A DNA stretch of 16,223 bases from Syntrophaceae bacterium CG2_30_49_12 (GCA_001873675.1 MNZP01000125.1:1-16223); one strand, 5' to 3'; shown: positions 6,001 through 12,826, numbered from the stretch's first letter. Notes: generated by a model not told the origin, from the sequence alone. Numbers and translations are program-made.

Positions 6001-7311
6001 TCAGGAGGTATCAAAGTATATCCGGATTCTTTTATCTAACCACTTGAGGGTTAGGTCATCCAGTAAGGTAAACTTAAGTTCTTCCATTAATCTATGGGCA
6101 ACGTTTTTAGCACTTCCGTAAAGCTTTTTGATTCTCTTTTTGCCCAAAATTCCATATTCCATAAGCTGAATCAGAATATGGGCAATCTGTAATAGCAGAT
6201 AGAAGTTTTTTACGGCAAATACATTGGTACTGTAGGCATGTTCCAGATTAAACCCCCCATTTTTCTGGGTATTAAACCCTTCATTCTCAATCTTCCATCT
6301 TTTTCTACCTCCTTCGTTGGCAATGATGAAGCAGTTTTTTGATGTTAGGTTTAAATTGGTTAACCACACAAAGTCTTTTGGTTCCTGTTTTTCTTTTATT
6401 TCGTGGCAGGAAAGGACATTTACCAGATGTCCTTCATGGTCTATTTCTGTGACCCATTGATAATCTTGCCTCACATCTTTTTGAGAGAAGGTGAGCCTAT
6501 TTTGGGGCTCAAGGGGTAAAAGGGCATTAAACTCTTGGGCGACAGTGGGAATAGAACCTGCCTTAAAATTGATGATGTATTTCCAATGGTAATTTTCGGC
6601 TATTTCCATGATCTGTTGATTGGCAAAGAGGCTATCCAAACCAAGGCAGATCTTTAATTGGGGGAATTTCGATTTTATCCTGGCCAGAAGCCTATAGCCA
6701 GCCTTAAGCTCCGAGTCCTGTTTAGAAGCCAGAGGATTGGTATTTTCCATGAATTCAGTATCAAGAGAGAGGGCCATACCAAAGGGAAGGATCAGCTTTG
6801 CCTCAAGGACCGGATGGTAATAGATAATCTCTCCATTTTTCAGTTTCTTTTGTAGACATTGGTCACAGTGTTTCTTAGAGAAACTTACGTGTCCGGTCCC
6901 ATCGATTGCGATAAGGTAATGCCTATCAAGGAGGCGATAGGGGGCAAAGCATTTTGCTCTCAAAAGCCTCCTTATCATAAGGGTACGAAGGTTAGAGATA
7001 TTTTCCGGGTCAACCCCGGAGAGCAAATAGTTTAAGGTATCCCCATGAGGTATCTTCTCTGCTTGATATGGAAAGACTTTCTCAAGGTTTTGAATGAGGA
7101 TATCGGATGAAAGTTCAAATTTTATCTGCCTGCGGGAACCCAATCTAAGGATAAACAGTAACAGGCCGGTAATTATCAAGCTTTCTAAGGGATAGGTAAT
7201 CTTTTGACAATTTCTGGGATCAGGGATACTCTTCACCCAACCCCAAAAGGAAGGGAAGAAATGGCGGATGGTCTTTATAAAGCTTTTAAGGGTGACTTGC
7301 TTTCCGTCCAT
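6001..7311 (-). CDS. DDE-type IS transposase
   Basis: This 436-residue protein looks complete. The N-terminal part (IPDPRNCQKITYPLESLIIT, then GLLLFILRLGSRRQIKFEL) is the DDE-type transposase-associated opening. The catalytic core shows D137 in IAIDGTGHVSF, D226 in CLGLDSLFANQQIME, and E342 in GRKRWKIENEGFNTQKNGG, a W-x-IEN-GFN motif of the IS4-like/ISNCY superfamily. A cysteine pair (HCDQC, 149-152) sits between the catalytic motifs. The ATG follows the TAA of the DruA-like gene with no gap, so translation is probably coupled. No frameshift is seen, so the enzyme may be active. The gene supplies cut or strand-transfer activity for the IS. Confidence 0.85.
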   Translation of the reverse strand: MDGKQVTLKSFIKTIRHFFPSFWGWVKSIPDPRNCQKITYPLESLIITGLLLFILRLGSRRQIKFELSSDILIQNLEKVFPYQAEKIPHGDTLNYLLSGVDPENISNLRTLMIRRLLRAKCFAPYRLLDRHYLIAIDGTGHVSFSKKHCDQCLQKKLKNGEIIYYHPVLEAKLILPFGMALSLDTEFMENTNPLASKQDSELKAGYRLLARIKSKFPQLKICLGLDSLFANQQIMEIAENYHWKYIINFKAGSIPTVAQEFNALLPLEPQNRLTFSQKDVRQDYQWVTEIDHEGHLVNVLSCHEIKEKQEPKDFVWLTNLNLTSKNCFIIANEGGRKRWKIENEGFNTQKNGGFNLEHAYSTNVFAVKNFYLLLQIAHILIQLMEYGILGKKRIKKLYGSAKNVAHRLMEELKFTLLDDLTLKWLDKRIRIYFDTS

Positions 7312-8184
7312 TTATTGGTTGAGAGTTTCCCTGAAGTATCGATTAAGGGGGTAAATAAAGACCGTCTTTATTGGTATATTTTTCTGATTGTAGCGATCGT
7401 ATTTACCCCGGCCAGAGGTAGTGCCTACCTCTATCCAGTTGGCCGCCTTGTAACAGGTGCCTACAAAACGTTGTTTATCTACAAAGGTCTCTAAAAGGAC
7501 TGGTGAATAGCCATATACCCTTTGCCAATCAGAGGGTAAGATCCTGGCCAAAAGTGAAAGAAGATGAGATGCCAGATAGGGAACTTTAACCCAGGGCAGG
7601 ATTAAGAAGCGAGTATTGTTGATAATCAGGGGGAGGTTTTTGGTGCGTACTTCTGGTGACCAGCCAATGAATTGGTCACGGCAAGAAACCTTCCAGGATG
7701 CTGATCCAAAGGAAAGGCCTGCCAGAGGTTTTTCTTGAGCAAAGGCGATATACTTTAAATGAGCTCCTACAATCTGACAGTAGCCTAAATAGTGATAAGC
7801 CTCGATTAAGCCATTGAAAAGGGGCTCAAGCTCTGAGCCCCGAACCATTGTAATTCTTATAGGGGAGATTTGCTTAAGATTTTTTTCAATGGGAGTGGAA
7901 TCATGTTCAGGAACAGGGATGGGCTTTCGATTTCTACCATGATTTCGGCTACAATTTTTTCTGGGTGGGAGTTGAAGATAACCCTTGGCTTCCAATCGTC
8001 GAAGAAGCTCACGGCAGGCCATGTCTTTTAAGGAGTCGTTTTGCTGTACCCAATTCCAGTGACGGCATAATTCTTGAGAGATGAAGGTACGACCCTTGTG
8101 CCAGTGTTTTTTAACCAGAAAATGGATAAAAGAAAGGTCAGAGGCAGTAACCAGACGTCCCCGAATAATGAGTTCCTGTTTCAT
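7312..8184 (-). CDS. DUF4338 (DruA-like) protein carried by the IS
   Basis: This 290-residue protein belongs to DUF4338, the family of DruA, the signature component of the Druantia anti-phage systems. An N-terminal winged-helix-like region (about 34-73: ISQELCRHWNW, KDMACRELLRRLEAKGYLQL) precedes the DruA core (about 110-290). Diagnostic core segments are EAYHYLGYCQIVGAHLKYIA, WSPEVRTKNLPLIINNTRFL, and LLETFVDKQRFVGTCYKAAN followed by GTTSGRGKYDR. No other Druantia gene (DruB-E) is present, and the only neighbour is a transposase in the same IS. A role as transposition accessory or regulator is therefore more likely than phage defence; this is inference. A TATAAT lies 6 bases upstream of the ATG and no Shine-Dalgarno is visible, so translation may be leaderless. 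Confidence 0.85.
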   Translation of the reverse strand: MKQELIIRGRLVTASDLSFIHFLVKKHWHKGRTFISQELCRHWNWVQQNDSLKDMACRELLRRLEAKGYLQLPPRKNCSRNHGRNRKPIPVPEHDSTPIEKNLKQISPIRITMVRGSELEPLFNGLIEAYHYLGYCQIVGAHLKYIAFAQEKPLAGLSFGSASWKVSCRDQFIGWSPEVRTKNLPLIINNTRFLILPWVKVPYLASHLLSLLARILPSDWQRVYGYSPVLLETFVDKQRFVGTCYKAANWIEVGTTSGRGKYDRYNQKNIPIKTVFIYPLNRYFRETLNQ

Positions 8185-8418
8185 GAACCATTATATAGCA
8201 TATGCTTTCAGAAGACGCCAGTTAAAAATGAAGGTAAATTAAATTTTTTTTGGTCGGTTACAAAAAAGGTCTAAATCACAGAATTACAATTCCATACTTA
8301 TAGATCTAACTCAAATGGAAGGAGATAGTGAGAAAAATATTTTTTACAAAAAAAGAAGGAAAATTTTTTAGCTTGCATTTTCAGTAAATTATCTCTGATA
8401 TTGGTGAGAAAAAAATTA

Positions 8419-8434
8419 GGTTCTTTACAGCTGG
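8419..8434 (-). repeat. IS right terminal inverted repeat
   Basis: GGTTCTTTACAGCTGG is the inverted partner of the left end at 5829-5844. RibD-like coding sequence starts at the next base, 8435. Confidence 0.7.
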
Positions 8435-8446
8435 AAAAAAAGAGGT

Positions 8447-9190
8447 GTGTCAGACGGAATTGAGGTGAAGGTTGGCGTTTTGGAAGCAGAGTGTAAGAAG
8501 CTCAACGAGTTTTATTTCAAGTATATCCAAACAGGGATGCCCTTTGTAACGATTAAGTTTGCCCAATCCCTCGATGGCCGTATCGCCTCCACCACTGGAC
8601 ATTCTCAATGGATCAGTTGTGATGCGTCTCTCAAGCTGGCCCACAGGTTACGGGGTATCCATGATGGTTTAATGGTGGGGATTGGAACCGTTCTCAGGGA
8701 TGATCCGAGATTGACCGTAAGGTTGGCTAAGGGTGTTGATCCATGTCGGATCATCGTGGACAGCAATCTGAAGATACCTCTCGATGCAAAGGTGCTCACC
8801 GAAGGGGACCCCCAGAGAACTATTATTGCAACAACAGAGAAGATTGATAAGTCTAAGGCTTCTATGGTTGAGGATTTAGGGGCTCAGGTTATTGAGGTGG
8901 ATGAAAACCAAAAAGGCCAGGTAGATTTGAGGATGCTCTTACAGAGATTGGGAGAGATGAAGATTTTCTCAGTTTTAGTTGAAGGTGGGGCAGAGTTACT
9001 CACTTCGTTTCTGAGGGCGAATTTAGTCGATAAATTCGTTATAGCCATAGCTCCTAAGATAATCGGGAAGGGAATCGAGGCGGTCGGTAATCTGGGGATC
9101 AAAGATGTGAGTAAGGCGATCAGGTTTTCTGAGGTAAAGACCAGGAAAGTAGGAACAGATTTAATCTTTGAAGGATGGCTTTCAAAGTAA
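8447..9190 (+). CDS. ribD: RibD C-terminal reductase domain, 5'-truncated riboflavin biosynthesis gene
   Basis: The product matches the second half of bifunctional RibD, the NADPH-dependent reductase acting on the pyrimidinone phosphate in riboflavin synthesis. Recognisable parts are GIEVKVGVLEAECKKLNEFY (the linker that normally follows the deaminase), FVTIKFAQSLDGRIASTTGH, SQWISCDASLKLAHRLRG, VGIGTVLRDDPRLTVR, and SVLVEGGAELLTSFL near the end. The entire N-terminal zinc deaminase domain is missing. In-frame codons run back from the GTG only to the IS end at 8434, which shows that the gene was cut there. The GTG has a poorly spaced AGAGG; ATG at 8537 is an alternative start for the bare reductase domain. 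The reductase fold itself seems complete, so residual function is possible, but riboflavin synthesis would need another deaminase. Confidence 0.85.
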   Translation: MSDGIEVKVGVLEAECKKLNEFYFKYIQTGMPFVTIKFAQSLDGRIASTTGHSQWISCDASLKLAHRLRGIHDGLMVGIGTVLRDDPRLTVRLAKGVDPCRIIVDSNLKIPLDAKVLTEGDPQRTIIATTEKIDKSKASMVEDLGAQVIEVDENQKGQVDLRMLLQRLGEMKIFSVLVEGGAELLTSFLRANLVDKFVIAIAPKIIGKGIEAVGNLGIKDVSKAIRFSEVKTRKVGTDLIFEGWLSK

Positions 9191-9217
9191 AGGATAGGGA
9201 GAGAGAGAAAGACCCGG

Positions 9218-9346
9218 ATGCCTAAAACGTCAAAGAGCCTCTGGTTTGTCGGCCCTAAGCAGGTAGCATTTCGAGAAAGGGAACTGCGGCAACCTCATAA
9301 GGGAGAGATAGGGGGCCCAAGGGAAGTGCTTAAGAATTACAGTTGA
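9218..9346 (+). pseudogene. N-terminal remnant of a zinc-type alcohol dehydrogenase
   Basis: An ATG 27 bp after ribD opens a 42-codon frame starting MPKTSKSLWFVGPKQVAFRE, then RELRQPHKGEI. This resembles the first strand region of medium-chain zinc alcohol dehydrogenases (the pattern KALWFVGP-x-QVELRE-x-L, then P-x-GEVLVRT). The frame then departs into GGPREVLKNYS and stops, and the remaining 300 or so residues are absent. The breakpoint is near 9310. The close spacing to ribD suggests an original operon that was cut by arrival of the ars genes. Confidence 0.55.
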
Positions 9347-9393
9347 AAGAATGCTCAAGGCACTAATAAAATCCTTGTTGGTGAAAATTTTTC

Positions 9394-9433
9394 TTGACAA
9401 CAGTTCCTATATATTGCTAATTAGCAATATAAT
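9394..9433 (+). promoter_or_regulatory. arsR promoter and palindromic operator
   Basis: A TTGACA hexamer at 9394-9399 is followed by a perfect 20-bp palindrome, ATATTGCTAATTAGCAATAT (9411-9430), typical of ArsR/SmtB operators. The -10 must overlap the palindrome (GCTAAT at spacing 16), or TATAAT at 9428-9433 pairs with a weaker -35. Repressor binding would block polymerase directly and release on metalloid binding. arsR begins 55 bp downstream with an AGGGG ribosome binding site. Confidence 0.75.
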
Positions 9434-9488
9434 TGCTGGTGAAAGCTTTACGGAACGTTCATGAACACAGTAGATAGGGGAAATATCC

Positions 9489-9833
9489 ATGAAGGAATTT
9501 ATCAGGGTGATGAAGGTACTTTCCGACCCGAATCGGGTGAAACTGCTCAAGATGCTCCAGCATAAAATGATGTGTGTATGTGAGATCCAGGCAGCCCTCG
9601 GTATAGCACAGCCAACCGTCTCGAAACATCTGAAGCAGCTTCAGGGTGCCGGACTGGTGGGTTGCAGGAAAGATGGTTTATGGGTTAATTATTATCTAAC
9701 CGCGGAGAGCAGCAATCCCTATGCTGCTATCCTCCTGAAAAAGATGAAACACTGGCTCGGAGATGATCCTGAGATCACGCGTCTCGTGGAAAAAATTCCC
9801 ACCCTGAATCGAGAGATCCTCTGTAAGAGATAA
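9489..9833 (+). CDS. arsR: ArsR-family metalloid-responsive repressor
   Basis: This 114-residue winged-helix repressor has a recognition region at about 34-63 (ALGIAQPTVSKHLKQL, then GAGLVGCRKDG). Just before it lies MMCVCEI with C29 and C31, the CxC arsenite-binding motif of classical ArsR proteins. A third cysteine at 59 is a candidate additional ligand. The protein would repress its operon from the palindrome upstream and let go when As(III) or Sb(III) binds. The ATG has AGGGG nine bases upstream. The gene is followed 33 bp later by the permease, and a second operator-like sequence sits in that gap. It is the first gene of the ars operon. Confidence 0.9.
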   Translation: MKEFIRVMKVLSDPNRVKLLKMLQHKMMCVCEIQAALGIAQPTVSKHLKQLQGAGLVGCRKDGLWVNYYLTAESSNPYAAILLKKMKHWLGDDPEITRLVEKIPTLNREILCKR

Positions 9834-9847
9834 CGGCTGATCCTCAA

Positions 9848-9865
9848 ATATTGCTATATAGGAAC
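9848..9865. promoter_or_regulatory. Second operator-like element at the permease start
   Basis: ATATTGCTATATAGGAAC is, on the opposite strand, GTTCCTATATAGCAATAT. This equals the arsR operator region (9403-9430) with its central ten bases removed. It overlaps the permease ribosome binding site, so ArsR or another factor could act on permease expression here. The match is visible; the function is inferred. Confidence 0.5.
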
Positions 9866-9866
9866 T

Positions 9867-11039
9867 ATGGAAGAACGGACTAAACTACTGGTTATTATTC
9901 TTATTTTTCTGGCCGTTTACTATCTTCCCTGGAATCACCCCATCGTTCGCCAATCGGGGCTTGAGGCATTCATGATGCTTCAGGAATATGCCAGGCAGCA
10001 TGTTCTCACCTGTCTGATCCCCGCGTTTTTCATCGCCGGCGCCATCGCTGTATTTATCTCCCAAGCCTCGGTTCTGAAGTATTTTGGCGCCCAAACGAAT
10101 AATATCCTTTCCTATTCAATGGCATCGGTTTCCGGAACCGTTCTTGCCGTCTGCTCCTGCACGGTTTTGCCTATATTTGCAGGCATTTATACAAGAGGGG
10201 CGGGAATTGGGCCGGCAACGGCATTTCTCTATTCGGGACCGGCCATTAACGTCCTGGCCATTATCCTGACAGCGAGAGTCCTCGGCTGGCAGCTTGGGTT
10301 GGCCCGGGCGGTAGGCGCTATCGTGTTCGCAGTCATTGTCGGCCTTTTGATGGCTTTTATCTTCCGCAGGGAAGACACCAACAGGATGGCCGGCCAGATC
10401 TATCTCCCCGACGATGACGGCAGATTACGGACACTCCTTCAAGATACACTCTATATGTTAACCATAGTTCTGATTCTAATTTTTGCGGCATTTGCCAGAC
10501 CGGCGCCCGGTACCGCTGGATTGTGGACAATCATCTTTGCGGCAAAGTGGCACATTACAACTGCCCTTCTCGCGGCGCTGGCTGTAATGCTGAAGCTCTG
10601 GTTTACGAAGGATGAAATGGTAAACTGGGTGCAATCCTCATGGGGTTTTATGAAGCAGGTTTTGCCTCTCCTGACAGCGGGAGTCCTCGCGGCAGGGTTT
10701 CTCCTGGGGCGCCCTGGATACCCGGCCCTGATCCCTGAACATTATATCCATGCCCTGATAGGCGGGAATTCCCTGTGGGCCAATCTATTTGCCTCTGTCT
10801 CGGGCGCTCTCATGTATTTTGCTACCCTTACTGAGATTCCCATCCTCCAGGGTCTCATTGGATCCGGCATGGGGCAGGGACCAGCCCTGGCCTTATTGCT
10901 GGCCGGCCCCGCCCTTTCCCTGCCCAATATGATTGTGCTTGTCGGTGTCATAGGAATCAAAAAGACGGCAGCTTTTTGCGCTATTGTTGTGGTAGCGGCT
11001 ACCATCGCCGGCATGGGCTATGGCTGGCTTGTCGGATGA
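9867..11039 (+). CDS. DUF318/ArsP-like permease
   Basis: This 390-residue polytopic inner-membrane protein belongs to the DUF318 (PF03773) permease family, which includes organoarsenical exporter ArsP and metal-resistance permeases. I count about eight to ten hydrophobic segments. The family hallmarks are both present: LAVCSCTVLPIFAGIYTRGA, with a CSC metal-ligand motif at about 96-98, followed by PATAFLYSGPAINVLA; and the second half ALMYFATLTEIPILQGLIGS with PALALLLAGPALSLPN. A charged central loop (about 167-187) separates the halves. The ATG follows AGGA by four bases. Position between arsR and a thioredoxin suggests export of a thiol-reactive metalloid; the precise substrate is unknown. 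Confidence 0.85.
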   Translation: MEERTKLLVIILIFLAVYYLPWNHPIVRQSGLEAFMMLQEYARQHVLTCLIPAFFIAGAIAVFISQASVLKYFGAQTNNILSYSMASVSGTVLAVCSCTVLPIFAGIYTRGAGIGPATAFLYSGPAINVLAIILTARVLGWQLGLARAVGAIVFAVIVGLLMAFIFRREDTNRMAGQIYLPDDDGRLRTLLQDTLYMLTIVLILIFAAFARPAPGTAGLWTIIFAAKWHITTALLAALAVMLKLWFTKDEMVNWVQSSWGFMKQVLPLLTAGVLAAGFLLGRPGYPALIPEHYIHALIGGNSLWANLFASVSGALMYFATLTEIPILQGLIGSGMGQGPALALLLAGPALSLPNMIVLVGVIGIKKTAAFCAIVVVAATIAGMGYGWLVG

Positions 11040-11074
11040 GAAAACTGATTATCATATAGATAAGGGGTGAAGAA

Positions 11075-11308
11075 ATGGAGATTAAAGTATTAGGTCCGGG
11101 CTGTTTAAAATGCCAGCAGGTGGAAAAGCTGATCAGGGATACTGTTGCCGAGGAAGGTATTGAAGCCGAGGTGGAGAAAGTAACCGATGTCATGAAGATT
11201 GCCCGGTATGGGGTATTTGGCACACCAGCGGTGATCATTGATGGCGAGGTAAAGTCTGTGGGCAGGGTTCCAGATAAGGAAGAGATAATGAGCTGGCTCG
11301 GAAAGTAA
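11075..11308 (+). CDS. Small thioredoxin-fold redox protein (redox-active disulfide type)
   Basis: This 77-residue, single-domain thioredoxin-like protein (thioredoxin_3 family) has the active site GPGCLKCQ, cysteines 10 and 13, near the N-terminus. The cis-proline segment is GVFGTPAVIIDGEVKSVGRV. Such mini-thioredoxins accompany DUF318 permeases and ars genes in many anaerobes. A role in reducing or passing metalloids, or keeping the permease cysteines reduced, is inferred from context. A strong AAGGGGTGA ribosome binding site precedes the ATG. Its last codons and stop lie inside a 53-bp direct repeat whose second copy precedes acr3. Confidence 0.85.
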   Translation: MEIKVLGPGCLKCQQVEKLIRDTVAEEGIEAEVEKVTDVMKIARYGVFGTPAVIIDGEVKSVGRVPDKEEIMSWLGK

Positions 11309-11352
11309 AAAAATGTCTGGATTACGGTAAACACGATTCAGGAAAGGAGCTT
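11300..11352 (+). repeat. Direct repeat copy 1 flanking the AbiE insertion
   Basis: The 53 bases match 12771-12823 at 47 positions; five of the six differences are transitions. The copy contains the last codons and stop of the thioredoxin gene and an AGGAAAGGA that, in copy 2, serves as the acr3 ribosome binding site. Here it is an orphan with no gene after it. Confidence 0.85.
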
Positions 11353-11446
11353 GGGGGCAATCTTAATCACTGACAAAAGGAGATAATTCGAACGTTGGTA
11401 ACAACTTTGAGGAGGTGGCCTGCTTTTTTTATGGAAAATTTGCACA

Positions 11447-11491
11447 TTGACAAGCTTATTCTAAGAACATATAATTAACAAAAATGTTAAT
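11447..11491 (+). promoter_or_regulatory. AbiE promoter with overlapping inverted-repeat operator
   Basis: TTGACA (11447-11452), a 17-base spacer and TATAAT (11470-11475) form a perfect sigma-70 consensus. The inverted repeat ATTAACA-AAAA-TGTTAAT (11474-11491) overlaps the -10 and the start site. It is a likely binding site for autoregulation by the AbiEi antitoxin. The region between copy 1 of the direct repeat and this promoter holds no gene. Confidence 0.8.
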
Positions 11492-11506
11492 GATGTATAT
11501 TCTAAA

Positions 11507-12094
11507 ATGAAACCTTTCCTGTGGGAAAAACTAAAAGAGAAGCTCTTCTTCAGTACAGAGGATGTGGCAAATGCTGCAGGAGGCACCGGGGAATCAGCCA
11601 ATGTATTATGCAGTCGGTATGGCAAGAAGGGAACTTTTATAAAATTAAAGAAGAACTTTTATATCTTAGAGCAAATTTGGGAACGATACACCCAACTGGA
11701 ATTCTTTAAGATTGCTAATTTCCTCCAGGTTCCCTCATACATCTCCTGTATGAGCGCCCTCTCCTACTATGGCATAACTACACAGATTCAGCGAAACTGG
11801 TATGAGAGCATTTCTTTAAGACGCTCAGCCAAATTTGAGGCCAAAGGAACAGTATTTAATTATTATAAGATAAGAAAGGAATTCTACTTTGGATTTCTAA
11901 AAGAAGAAAATTTTTTCATTGCTACCAGGGAAAAGGCTTTTCTTGATGCAGTTTACCTCCATTCATTTGGCAAATATCCATTGGACTTGAGCTCGATTGA
12001 TGTTAACAGCTTTGATAATGAGACCATTGTACGCTTGACAGAACCCTATCCACAAAGAACACAACAAAAGATCAAAGAGATATGCAGGATTTAA
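11507..12094 (+). CDS. AbiEi-type antitoxin/transcriptional regulator
   Basis: AbiEi is the DNA-binding antitoxin of type IV AbiE systems. It represses its own promoter and counteracts the AbiEii nucleotidyltransferase without tight binding. The 195-residue product shows the N-terminal winged-helix region (FFSTEDVANAAGGTGESANV, then KKGTFIKLKKNFYIL) and the family's central FLQVPSYISCMSALSYYGIT and later ATREKAFLDAVYLHSFG. The length matches the shorter AbiEi group. No good Shine-Dalgarno is seen, and the predicted message start is only about 25 bases upstream. The gene overlaps the toxin start by 13 bp, the usual coupled arrangement. It lies inside an ars operon between direct repeats, so it is a recent or moderately old acquisition relative to its flanks. 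Confidence 0.85.
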   Translation: MKPFLWEKLKEKLFFSTEDVANAAGGTGESANVLCSRYGKKGTFIKLKKNFYILEQIWERYTQLEFFKIANFLQVPSYISCMSALSYYGITTQIQRNWYESISLRRSAKFEAKGTVFNYYKIRKEFYFGFLKEENFFIATREKAFLDAVYLHSFGKYPLDLSSIDVNSFDNETIVRLTEPYPQRTQQKIKEICRI

Positions 12095-12603
12095 TAGCAC
12101 AGGAACGATTTGAAATAGAGGTCCTCGATAAGCTGAATAGTGGAAAGTTTCTTTCTCGTCTTGTTTTTGGCGGGGGCACGATGTTGCGGCTCTGTCACGG
12201 ACTTGACCGTTTCTCCGTGGATATGGATTTCTGGGTAAGGAAGGATTCGTATTACGAGAATCTCTTCCAGGACTTGAAAGAATACCTCGCCCAATTTTAT
12301 AGCCTCAAGGACAGTATGGAGAAATTTTATACGATCCTCTTTGAGCTTAAATCACCAGAGTATCCACGAAGCCTGAAGCTGGAAATTAGAAAAAAGAAGG
12401 ACGTTTTCGCCACCGAACACGCCATTGCCTATAGCCAATATGCCTATAGACAAGTGTATGTGCGGGCAATATCCTTAAAGGATATGCTGGCTTCAAAAAT
12501 AGATGCCTTCCTTACGAGAAAAGAAATACGGGATGTCTACGATATAGAATTTCTTTTAAAACGAGGGATTCCTTTAGAGGCAAAAGACGAGAAGACGATG
12601 TAA
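12082..12603 (+). CDS. AbiEii/AbiGii nucleotidyltransferase toxin, prematurely terminated
   Basis: AbiEii toxins are GTP-using nucleotidyltransferases that arrest growth and can abort phage infection. The catalytic motif GGGTMLRLCHGLDRFSVDMD (about residues 30-50) supplies the GG and D-x-D residues. The next motifs are RSLKLEIRKKKDVFATEH and the helical ISLKDMLASKIDAFLTRKEI followed by RDVYDIEFLLKRG. The frame stops at TAA (12601-12603) after 173 residues, but the same frame stays open and protein-like for another 49 codons, to TGA at 12751. The family usually continues there, so this looks like a nonsense mutation removing the C-terminal helices. All recognised catalytic motifs precede the stop, so activity cannot be excluded. 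Confidence 0.8.
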   Translation: MQDLIAQERFEIEVLDKLNSGKFLSRLVFGGGTMLRLCHGLDRFSVDMDFWVRKDSYYENLFQDLKEYLAQFYSLKDSMEKFYTILFELKSPEYPRSLKLEIRKKKDVFATEHAIAYSQYAYRQVYVRAISLKDMLASKIDAFLTRKEIRDVYDIEFLLKRGIPLEAKDEKTM

Positions 12604-12753
12604 ATTATCAAGCTGATAGATTCGCTTACCAAAAGAGACTATACCGTCAAACTCAGCTCACTCCTTGAGGAGAGGCAGAGAAAGTATTACGTAGCTGAAA
12701 ACTTCAAGATCTTAAAGGGTGCGCTATATCAAAAGCTTAGAGAAGCCCAATGA
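12604..12753 (+). pseudogene. Severed C-terminal tail of the AbiEii toxin
   Basis: In the same frame as the toxin and directly after its TAA, 49 sense codons encode IIKLIDSLTKRDYTVKLSSL, LEERQRKYYVAENFKILKGA and LYQKLREAQ before TGA. This is a plausible helical C-terminus for the AbiEii family. A single base change (for example AAA to TAA) explains the interruption; the intact product would be 223 residues. Confidence 0.75.
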
Positions 12754-12770
12754 GGGGATCGGGCCGGCCC

Positions 12771-12823
12771 GGAAAGTAGAAGAACGCCTGGATTCCGGTA
12801 AACACGATTCAGGAAAGGAACTT
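12771..12823 (+). repeat. Direct repeat copy 2 flanking the AbiE insertion
   Basis: This is the second copy of the repeat at 11300-11352. It starts with a GGAAAGTAG that preserves the shape of the thioredoxin C-terminal codons and stop, and ends in the acr3 ribosome binding site. This suggests it is the original gene-to-gene junction. Confidence 0.85.
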
Positions 12824-12826
12824 AAA

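Larger units (their letters stand above)
5829..8434 (-). mobile_element. Insertion sequence encoding a DruA-like protein and a DDE transposase
   Basis: The element is bounded by imperfect terminal inverted repeats, CCAGCTCTGAAGAATC at the left and the complement of GGTTCTTTACAGCTGG at the right, 13 of 16 matching. It holds two minus-strand genes and about 170-250 bp of AT-rich non-coding flank at each end. The right boundary is independently supported because RibD-type coding sequence begins in frame immediately after it. No clear target-site duplication is visible: the left flank ends ATAAA and the right flank starts AAAAAAA. I cannot name the IS family with certainty; an ISNCY-type assignment is a guess. 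Confidence 0.75.

Noticed and set aside
5828..8440. A-rich target-site duplication around the IS
   Set aside because: Both flanks are simply A-rich (ATAAA versus AAAAAAA); a shared AAA is not evidence of a duplication, and the missing ribD half argues against a simple insertion.
12719..12826. N-terminal extension of the ACR3 frame from 12719
   Set aside because: It is read through the AbiEii tail and the direct repeat, is hydrophilic and atypical for ACR3, and the ATG at 12827 has a proper ribosome binding site.
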